A stretch of DNA of 64,000 bases from a virus. Below the pieces are notes generated by a model. It worked only from the letters and a program-made list of their open reading frames with translations, did no database searches and was not told the origin of the DNA. Positions within the stretch are counted from its first letter, which is position 1. Every line of letters starts with the position of its first letter. Of this stretch, positions 58,683-64,000 are shown in pieces. Location: positions 1 through 64,000 of the IMG/VR virus record IMGVR_UViG_3300032294_001228; one strand, given 5' to 3'. The position numbers and the translations under genes are program-made.

Positions 58683-59191
58683 AATACGATCAATACGGAC
58701 AGGCCTATACAGATAGTAACGAATTGTGTAACTTACTGTATAAAAACCCTACGCTAGATATCAGCAGATTCCAAGTTGAAGACAGCCTAGAATATAATCG
58801 CAGTGTAGCAGAACTACATGCTGAATTGGACCTATTAGACAGTTATCACGAAATTACCCAAACAGTAGAAGAATTTGATAATACACTACAAAAAAACTGG
58901 CACATGCCCAAAGAATATAAGGATTTAGACATCGCTGCGTATGTATTAGGATTATGTCGAGAAGAACACGAATTACAACGTGTAGGTCAAGAATTATTGC
59001 TGTATCAGGAACGTGATCTATTTGATCTATTACGTTATTTGAAATATTTGGTAGATACATTACGTAAGAATAACGTAGTTTGGGGTGTGGGTCGTGGTAG
59101 TAGTGTAGCTAGTTATGTGCTGTTCTTATTGGGCGTACATAAGATCGACAGTCTATACTATAATTTAGACATCACCGAATTCTTGAAATAA
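58679..59191 (+). CDS. DnaE-like palm fragment protein (GRGS motif)
   Basis: The 170-aa protein ends with VVWGVGRGSSVASYVLFLLG followed by VHKIDSLYYNLDITEFL, which matches the palm start of C-family polymerases (GVGRGSAAGS...LGI..IDPL.YNL.FERFL). No other polymerase motif follows, so it is a free-standing fragment of DnaE. TTG at 58679 overlaps the previous stop (TTGA). It may have been kept for binding to host replisome parts; activity as a polymerase is very unlikely. Confidence 0.85.
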   Translation: MKYDQYGQAYTDSNELCNLLYKNPTLDISRFQVEDSLEYNRSVAELHAELDLLDSYHEITQTVEEFDNTLQKNWHMPKEYKDLDIAAYVLGLCREEHELQRVGQELLLYQERDLFDLLRYLKYLVDTLRKNNVVWGVGRGSSVASYVLFLLGVHKIDSLYYNLDITEFLK

Positions 59192-59194
59192 ATA
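59187..59194 (+). promoter_or_regulatory. Late-like promoter motif
   Basis: AATAAATA overlapping the previous stop; transcription expected near 59200, with TAGGAGAAA before the ATG at 59218. Confidence 0.45.
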
Positions 59195-59217
59195 CGCATA
59201 TAATAGGAGAAACACAA

Positions 59218-59661
59218 ATGGCAGCACAACATAGATCAGCCCGCGGCATACCAGTAGATATGGATAGATTACGTTTAGCTAACGAAACTTCTATTGCTGT
59301 GGGAAATATGAAAGTAAACGCTCGAGGTGATCAACTAGGACCCGGTGGCAAGATTGTTAAAACACGTGCCCAAATACTAGCAGAAAAAAATAAATTGTAT
59401 GGTTCTTTAGCAGACGACACTCCTGTGCTTGAAAGCATACCGGAAGAGCAGGCACTTCCAGATTTTACTATTCCCTCTAACAATATTGTGCAACAACCTG
59501 CACAGGATACACCTGTGGCAGAAACAGCTGGGTCACCTGTAAAACCCAGAGGAAGTTTTGCTGAAAGTTTGGCCAAGGAAACGGTAGTTGAACAAGAATT
59601 GTTAAATCCAAAAGAAGTTTTAAATACTCCTGCAAATCAACCAGGTATTAAAAGAATCTAA
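59218..59661 (+). CDS. Conserved T4-like phage hypothetical protein
   Basis: The 147-aa product has an ordered N terminus (RSARGIPVDMDRLRLANETS, then GNMKVNARGDQLGPGGKIVK) and a Pro/Glu-rich disordered tail. I recall this N-terminal block from several T4-like phages, where it is a hypothetical, possibly structural protein. It is followed 10 bases later by the gp31-like gene. Confidence 0.82.
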   Translation: MAAQHRSARGIPVDMDRLRLANETSIAVGNMKVNARGDQLGPGGKIVKTRAQILAEKNKLYGSLADDTPVLESIPEEQALPDFTIPSNNIVQQPAQDTPVAETAGSPVKPRGSFAESLAKETVVEQELLNPKEVLNTPANQPGIKRI

Positions 59662-59670
59662 GAGGTCACT

Positions 59671-60027
59671 ATGTCATCAGCATATGAAGCTAAACAAATT
59701 AAATCTATCAGACCATTACATGATCATGTGTTAATAACAGACATGAATTTTAAAGAGCGTGTGACATCAACTGGTATTATTATTCGAAGCACAGATGGTA
59801 AATTAGAAGGTATACATGCCCGTTGGGGCCGCGTTTATGCTGTGGGCAAGGATCAAAAAGATGTGCGTCCAGGGCAGTACATATTAGTTAAACATGGTCG
59901 CTGGACTCGCGGTACGCTAATCGAAGATCAAGAAGGTGAGAAGACTATTCGCCGTATTGATGACGCTGATATTCTTCTAGTCAGCGACGAGCCCATGCAG
60001 GACGAAACTATCGGTCAAGGTCTATAA
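59671..60027 (+). CDS. GroES-like co-chaperonin of the gp31 type
   Basis: The 118-aa protein has a GroES barrel order: IRPLHDHVLITDMNFKERVT, STGIIIRSTDGK (mobile loop), GRVYAVGKDQKDVRPGQYIL and DADILLVSDE. It is clearly divergent from the canonical GroES at 31997 and longer, as T4 gp31 is relative to host GroES; gp31 enlarges the GroEL cavity so that the capsid protein fits. Whether this one works with the phage GroEL or the host GroEL is not known. It lies next to replication and head-type genes, not in the groESL operon. Confidence 0.83.
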   Translation: MSSAYEAKQIKSIRPLHDHVLITDMNFKERVTSTGIIIRSTDGKLEGIHARWGRVYAVGKDQKDVRPGQYILVKHGRWTRGTLIEDQEGEKTIRRIDDADILLVSDEPMQDETIGQGL

Positions 60028-60258
60028 TTGGAAGAAGAAGTAAAATACGTTCCCCACGAAGTAGTAAGCGCAATCAGAGAACTAGCACGAAATGCCAGCA
60101 GTCCATATTCTGATGGCTTTAGTGCCTGTGCTTATAAACACGATCTCTATATATTAAAATGTTTTATAGAAGACATGTATAAAAGCTGCCCAGATTTTCC
60201 TCAACAGGAACGAGAATGGGAACAGGCAAGACTAATGGAGATATTGAAAAGAAAATGA
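60028..60258 (+). CDS. Small hypothetical protein, TTG start
   Basis: The 76-aa product starts TTG directly at the previous stop (TAATTG) and has EEEVKYVPHEVVSAIRELAR plus one Cys pair. Likely all helical; family unknown. Its stop overlaps the 25-aa ORF by an ATGA. Confidence 0.68.
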   Translation: MEEEVKYVPHEVVSAIRELARNASSPYSDGFSACAYKHDLYILKCFIEDMYKSCPDFPQQEREWEQARLMEILKRK

Positions 60259-60332
60259 AGATATTGGCCTTGATTGTTCTTATAATCTTTGTTATAATAG
60301 TGTTATTAAATATTGGCAAGGATAGAAAATGA
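60255..60332 (+). CDS. 25-aa membrane micro-protein
   Basis: ATG at 60255 overlaps the previous stop (ATGA), and its stop TGA overlaps the ATG of the clamp loader (ATGA). The product MKILALIVLIIFVIIVLLNI plus GKDRK is a single hydrophobic helix with a basic end. Both overlaps fit a coupled operon, which is stronger support than length. The -35/-10 of a second promoter lie inside it. Confidence 0.6.
   Translation: MKILALIVLIIFVIIVLLNIGKDRK
60270..60298 (+). promoter_or_regulatory. Internal sigma70-type promoter
   Basis: TTGATT (60270-60275), 17 bases, TATAAT (60293-60298), inside the micro-protein. It could give extra clamp-loader mRNA, with AAGGATAG before the ATG at 60329. Confidence 0.5.
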
Positions 60333-61252
60333 AACAACTTTGGGTAGAACAGTATCGTCCAAAAACCTTAGATGGGTATGTATTCCAAGATGATAGTATG
60401 CGTGAACAAGTGCAAAGCTGGATTCGTGCAGGCACTATTCCGCATTTACTATTACATGGTGGTCCTGGCACAGGTAAAACAACCTTAGCAAAGATGCTGA
60501 TTAACGAATTAGGCGTTGACGAATACGACGTACTATTTGCTAACGGAAGTAAAGAAGCACGTAAGATTGAGTGGGTTGATAAGTTAATTAGTTTCTGTCA
60601 GACAATGCCATTTGGTCAATTTAAAATTGTGCTAATTGACGAAGCAGACTATATGAATGCTGTAAGTGTTCAACCAGCACTGCGTAATCTGATGGAAGAA
60701 TACAGCGATACAGTTCGTTTTATCCTTACCTGTAACTATCCAAATAAAATCTTACCGCCAATACACAGTCGGTGTCAAAGTATTCATGTCAACAAAGCAG
60801 ATCATACAGAGTTCACAGCACGTGTAGCAACTGTGTTGGTAGCAGAAGGTGTTGAGTTTGATCTAGATACACTAGACAACTATGTACGTGCTACCTATCC
60901 AGATCTGCGCAAGTGTTTAAATCTTACGCAACAAAACTCAACAGAAGGCAAGTTACGTAGTCCTAAAGAAGGTGACAAAGCAGTGGGTGATTGGAAACTT
61001 GACTGTGTAGCACTGTTCAAATCAGGTAAGATTCGTGAAGCACGTAAACTTCTATGTGAACAAGCTGAAGCAGAAGAAATGGATGGTGTGTTTCGCTGGA
61101 TGTATGATAACTTAGATCTTTGGAGTAAAACAACAGAAGGACAAGACGAAGCTGTTGTTATTATACGCAAAGGTCTAGTTAATCACAGCATGGTTGCTGA
61201 TGCTGAAATTAATCTAAGTGCTACACTAGTGGAGTTAAGTCAAATTGGCTAA
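60329..61252 (+). CDS. Sliding-clamp loader ATPase (gp44-like)
   Basis: The 307-aa AAA+ protein has Walker A GGPGTGKTT (44-52), Walker B with DEAD box (104-107), and the SRC arginine finger motif HSRCQS (146-151), plus an early WVEQYRPKTLDGYVFQ segment typical of RFC/gp44 subunits. It loads the sliding clamp onto primer-template DNA; in T4 the same clamp also activates late promoters of the TATAAATA class seen here. The gp62-like partner is not recognised. Confidence 0.93.
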   Translation: MKQLWVEQYRPKTLDGYVFQDDSMREQVQSWIRAGTIPHLLLHGGPGTGKTTLAKMLINELGVDEYDVLFANGSKEARKIEWVDKLISFCQTMPFGQFKIVLIDEADYMNAVSVQPALRNLMEEYSDTVRFILTCNYPNKILPPIHSRCQSIHVNKADHTEFTARVATVLVAEGVEFDLDTLDNYVRATYPDLRKCLNLTQQNSTEGKLRSPKEGDKAVGDWKLDCVALFKSGKIREARKLLCEQAEAEEMDGVFRWMYDNLDLWSKTTEGQDEAVVIIRKGLVNHSMVADAEINLSATLVELSQIG

Positions 61253-61562
61253 ATTAGACATTTACTTATTAGCTACCTATGTAGCCCGACCTAAAAATCC
61301 TCGTCAGACTAGCCGTGCTGGATACATCACCAATCCAGATAATATACAATACGATGAAAATTTAGAAATCGTCCGAGGTTGGCGTGATCGATACATGAAA
61401 TACAGTGTAGTATTAGATCTTACTAACGAAAAAGTTGTTAAGAATAGTTTTCATAATGGTAAGACTTTTGAAGAGTTATTCACACACTATCACGAAGGTT
61501 TTGGTGAATATATCGAACAAACGGTTAATGATTTAAATGCGTCGCTCCAGCTTAAAGGATAG
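61245..61562 (+). CDS. Hypothetical protein coupled to the clamp loader
   Basis: The 105-aa product starts TTG at 61245 within the clamp-loader end. It occupies the place of gene 62 in T4 but is shorter and without recognisable similarity, so the identity is open. It contains RGWRDRYMKYSVVLDLTNEK. It overlaps the cupin gene by 26 bases. Confidence 0.72.
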   Translation: MAKLDIYLLATYVARPKNPRQTSRAGYITNPDNIQYDENLEIVRGWRDRYMKYSVVLDLTNEKVVKNSFHNGKTFEELFTHYHEGFGEYIEQTVNDLNASLQLKG

Positions 61563-61857
61563 TGGCTCCCGCGGGTGGTTTATAGGTGACTTTGATGGTG
61601 CCGTGCATCGCACCAAAGACTTTGAAGTAACTTATCAGAAGAATCCGCGCGGTCAAACTGCCAGTCATATCCACAAACTAGCCTATGAGATTACCTTGGT
61701 TATCAGTGGACGCCAGATCTGCAATGGTCAGATGTTTGCCGCAGGAGACATCTGCATCTTAGAACCCGGCGATATCAGCCAAATTGAATATCTTGAAGAA
61801 ACAGAAGTTGTTACTATTAAAACCCCTAGTGTTCCTTCAGATAAGCACTACCTTTAG
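61537..61857 (+). CDS. Cupin-domain protein
   Basis: The 106-aa protein has ASHIHKLAYEITLVISGRQI and FAAGDICILEPGDISQIEYL, with the His-x-His and Glu of cupin motif 1 and the PGD turn between. Cupins bind metals or sugars; the substrate is unknown. It converges with phoH with no intergenic gap. Confidence 0.85.
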   Translation: MRRSSLKDSGSRGWFIGDFDGAVHRTKDFEVTYQKNPRGQTASHIHKLAYEITLVISGRQICNGQMFAAGDICILEPGDISQIEYLEETEVVTIKTPSVPSDKHYL

Positions 61858-62592
61858 TTAAATTTCACCATAGATCGATAGGATCTCCCTTACCGCTGGA
61901 TGTCTTGCGATATCTCTCTGATTAAATTCAACACCGGCTACATACTTACTCTGTTGGTATGCTTCAACAAGACCTTTGAAGTCTAGTAAGCCATTGTCCT
62001 TATCACAACGGTCTGCCTGACGTGTATCACCTGTTACAACAATCTTAGAACCTTCACCGAGTCGCGTTAGGAGCATCTTTATCTGTCCAGGAGTGGCATT
62101 TTGCATTTCATCTGCAACGACCCAAGCCTCCTTAAATGTGCGACCTCTCATATATGCTAGTGGAGCTATCTCAATCACTTGTTCATCTAGCATACGGGCT
62201 ACATCTCTAGGACTGTAATACTCTTGGATCACATCAAAGAGTGGTCTAGTCCATGGTTCCATTTTTGCTGTTATATTGCCTGGTAGGAAGCCGTGCTTCT
62301 CATCGTCCACTCCTACCGCTGGACGTGTTAGGATAATTTTACTCACTGTGCCTTCTTTGAAAGCCTTAACACCTGCTTGCATGGCCAACATGGTTTTACC
62401 AGTACCAGCTGGTCCTGTAGCAAATACAATGTGTTTAGTGGAATCTGTTAGTAATTCGATATATGTTTCTTGGTTTAGGCTTTTTGGAATTAGTGTTACT
62501 GTCTTTCTCTGTTGAACGTATTGGTTAAAACTAAGTGTGTTGTTTACTTCTACTGCTGCTAAGTGTCTACTGCTAGTTCTACGTTTTGACAT
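61858..62592 (-). CDS. phoH: PhoH-family ATPase
   Basis: The 244-aa protein has Walker A GPAGTGKT (60-67), the ILTRPAVGVDDEKHGFLPGN region, the Walker B ADEMQN, and VVTGDTRQADR. PhoH proteins are RNA-binding ATPases; they are very common in phages of marine and freshwater bacteria and often used as a marker gene. Preceded by GGGAGC. A 9-bp hairpin lies in its leader. Confidence 0.95.
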   Translation of the reverse strand: MSKRRTSSRHLAAVEVNNTLSFNQYVQQRKTVTLIPKSLNQETYIELLTDSTKHIVFATGPAGTGKTMLAMQAGVKAFKEGTVSKIILTRPAVGVDDEKHGFLPGNITAKMEPWTRPLFDVIQEYYSPRDVARMLDEQVIEIAPLAYMRGRTFKEAWVVADEMQNATPGQIKMLLTRLGEGSKIVVTGDTRQADRCDKDNGLLDFKGLVEAYQQSKYVAGVEFNQRDIARHPAVREILSIYGEI

Positions 62593-62611
62593 AATGCTCC
62601 CTGTTGATGAG

Positions 62612-62636
62612 TTTGTAGATTAAAGGCATCTACAAA
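62612..62636 (-). promoter_or_regulatory. Hairpin in the phoH leader
   Basis: A perfect 9-bp stem (62612-62620 with 62628-62636) with a 7-base loop lies 20-44 bases before the phoH ATG. Upstream of it is TTAAATATC, a weak late-like motif. It lacks a U tract on the minus strand, so it is more likely a leader structure or operator than a terminator. Confidence 0.5.
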
Positions 62637-62701
62637 GATATTTAAGGAGAGGAATTTTATTTTTTTCTGACTAGTTTAATTTTTAATCTCGTGACTAAAT
62701 A

Positions 62702-63220
62702 TTAAGCTGACCTGGACCATTCAGCGTAGATCCTATTATTATCCCAACAGCAGATCATTAGCTTAAATCCAAATAGTTCTGATAGTTTTACGTGTTCTTC
62801 AATAGACCACTGATAAAAATTTATATCCTTGCATTCGTCGTTGCCATGATCTGCGATTCCAGGATTACATCGCCAATAGATGCGTGCGGTAGGTTTAAGA
62901 CAATTAATCACACAGGCGATCTGATTCATGATAGTTAGCTTGTCGCCAAAATTAATACTGCCTAGGCATAGTGCAACATCAAAACGATCGACAGTATTAA
63001 ATTTTTCTATACTAACTTTATAGTCGGCAGCATCATTAGCAGGATCTATACCTACAAGATTAACTATGCGAGATTTGAATTCGTTAAACCCGCAACCAAC
63101 ATCTAAGACTAGTTCATTAGACTGTATTTTGTCTACTAATGCCCAGCCAGAATACTGATATCGATCTATGTCTGATTTCCACACTGTGGAAAAATATTTG
63201 TCAAGTTCTTCTTGTTTCAT
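62702..63220 (-). CDS. Class I SAM-dependent methyltransferase
   Basis: The 172-aa protein has LVLDVGCGFNEFKSRI, LVGIDPAND and FDVALCLGSINFGDKL, the Rossmann-fold methyltransferase motifs I, II and IV. It is small, with no extra domain, so the substrate is unknown; a sugar or small molecule is plausible. The promoter motif CATAAATA on the minus strand at 63245-63252 overlaps the start of the divergent gene. Confidence 0.85.
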   Translation of the reverse strand: MKQEELDKYFSTVWKSDIDRYQYSGWALVDKIQSNELVLDVGCGFNEFKSRIVNLVGIDPANDAADYKVSIEKFNTVDRFDVALCLGSINFGDKLTIMNQIACVINCLKPTARIYWRCNPGIADHGNDECKDINFYQWSIEEHVKLSELFGFKLMICCWDNNRIYAEWSRSA

Positions 63221-63249
63221 AAGTAATTATATACGTAGTTAACTTATTT

Positions 63250-63834
63250 ATGAATTTACCTAATCACATATTTTTTACTGGAGCACCAGGTAGTCGTTGG
63301 AGCGGCATAGCGCAGACTATCGAATCTATTCCTGGGTTTAATACCAGCGACCGTAATCCCAATCGTGAATACACACACAATAACTACAGTGGGCATCTAG
63401 GTGCTTACTTTGGCGAAGGTATGGAATGTATATTAATTACCAATGGCGATTACATAGATAGACAGTGGGCAGAGCCTGGCGGTACCAAGCTGATTAAAAG
63501 CCATGAGTGGGCCTTCCATTTAACCGGTATACGTAAGAAAAAACAGTGGCGAGATAGCTGGGTTATGATGGTATATCGACCTGACATGGCTTGCTACAGC
63601 TGGTGGCATGAAGCAGGTGGATTTAACATTAAATACCCCAACTATAGTGCATATAAAAACAGCAACAATATGCTGACTGAAATTGTCAAACAAAATGAGG
63701 CAATTTTGGCTTACGGAAAGATAAATAACTGCAAGTGGGAGTATTTTACTTCTTCTTGGATATCCGAGAATTTCGGTGTAGAAATAGATGTAGCTAAGGT
63801 CTGGCCAGATATATTAGTTACATTAATTAAATAA
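63250..63834 (+). CDS. Sulfotransferase-like P-loop protein
   Basis: The 194-aa protein begins IFFTGAPGSRWSGIAQTIES, a strand and Gly-rich loop like the PAPS-binding start of sulfotransferases, and has LIKSHEWAFHL and a VMVYRPDMACYSWW strand, an order similar to the family's KTH and VYRNP segments. It may sulfate a glycan. The assignment rests on pattern only. Confidence 0.72.
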   Translation: MNLPNHIFFTGAPGSRWSGIAQTIESIPGFNTSDRNPNREYTHNNYSGHLGAYFGEGMECILITNGDYIDRQWAEPGGTKLIKSHEWAFHLTGIRKKKQWRDSWVMMVYRPDMACYSWWHEAGGFNIKYPNYSAYKNSNNMLTEIVKQNEAILAYGKINNCKWEYFTSSWISENFGVEIDVAKVWPDILVTLIK

Positions 63835-63837
63835 ATA
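63830..63837 (+). promoter_or_regulatory. Late-like promoter motif
   Basis: AATAAATA overlapping the previous stop; transcription expected near 63843 with AAAGGAAA before the ATG at 63860. Confidence 0.5.
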
Positions 63838-63859
63838 ACTTTATATAAAGGAAATTAAC

Positions 63860-64000
63860 ATGAACTCAAAACAATTTGTTGCTAAACTAGCACAAGATAA
63901 TGAAGCACTATTTCAAGCAAGTGAAATGAACGTTGAAGCATATTTTAATAGTAATCCAACAACTGAACAACTAGTTGAACACTTCACAGGCCGTATGGTT
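63860..64000 (+). CDS. Partial CDS at window edge
   Basis: An ATG-initiated frame of 47 codons is open to the end of the window. It starts MNSKQFVAKLAQDNEALFQA and is acidic and helical. AAAGGAAA is a good ribosome site. Not enough is visible to name a family. Confidence 0.75.
   Translation, partial: MNSKQFVAKLAQDNEALFQASEMNVEAYFNSNPTTEQLVEHFTGRMV

Noticed and set aside
61245-61562. Assignment as clamp-loader subunit gp62 by position
   Set aside because: Length and residues do not match gp62; the position alone is not enough.

Overview
The window is a piece of a large tailed-phage genome, most likely a jumbo, T4-like myovirus of a Gram-negative aquatic bacterium. The evidence is long fibre and tail-type proteins, a gp44-like sliding-clamp loader, a gp31-like co-chaperonin, PhoH, an ATP-dependent DNA ligase, T4-type late promoter motifs (TATAAATA), a tRNA array, and dense genes with ATGA/TAATG junctions. 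No ribosomal RNA, insertion sequence or CRISPR array was seen. The window cuts a gene at each end. No stretch over about 300 bases is left unexplained; the longest non-coding stretches are the leader plus tRNA array (730-1719) and the tmRNA locus (28195-28569).

Layout. 1-729: two small secreted proteins. 771-1629: a strong promoter, a structured RNA element and six tRNA genes around a 46-aa ORF. 1708-7553: radical SAM proteins, a P-loop-like protein, a GT10-like glycosyltransferase-type protein and a PRMT-like methyltransferase; several of these have a late promoter abutting the start codon. 7609-10649: a CHASE2 adenylate/guanylate cyclase, a small protein and a D,D-peptidase. 10646-13307 (minus): small membrane and coiled-coil proteins, a DUF4337 protein and a class 3 lipase. 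13367-21157: a surface-chemistry block (GT10-like protein, UDP-sugar dehydrogenase, Fe/2-oxoglutarate oxygenase, two GATM-type amidinotransferases, a fibre protein). 21149-22603: DNA repair (MBD4-like glycosylase and UvsE). 23609-28194: small regulators including a DksA-type zinc finger, a third radical SAM protein, ClpP and many tiny ORFs. 28196-28522: a circularly permuted tmRNA. 28535-31910: nuclease-like genes, FkbM methyltransferase and a ParB-like protein. 31902-33924: GroES/GroEL. 33989-40381: tail fibres with an S74 chaperone and a glycine-rich tip protein. 40410-43104: SWIM protein, ligase and a regulator. 43163-46403: cell-wall hydrolase and envelope lipoproteins. 46384-50424: mostly unknown small genes, an HslV-like Ntn hydrolase and a HIT protein. 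50424-51837: translation factor IF-1, an A-type Fe-S carrier and a glycosyltransferase-like protein. 51873-57918: very large tail proteins. 57944-64000: MazG, a DnaE-like palm fragment, gp31-like protein, clamp loader, cupin, PhoH, methyltransferase and a sulfotransferase-like protein.

How the parts may fit together. The phage brings much of a translation and protein-quality kit: tRNAs, IF-1, tmRNA whose tag ends AVAA, ClpP, GroEL with two GroES-type caps, and an HslV-like protein. It also brings a large set of surface-modification enzymes and an Fe-S carrier that could support its three radical SAM enzymes. Two promoter classes are visible: TTGACA-17-TATAAT promoters before early-type operons, and TATAAATA motifs before structural and surface-chemistry genes. 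In both classes several genes start exactly where transcription should start, predicting leaderless mRNAs. All functional assignments come from reading motifs by eye; no database search was possible.
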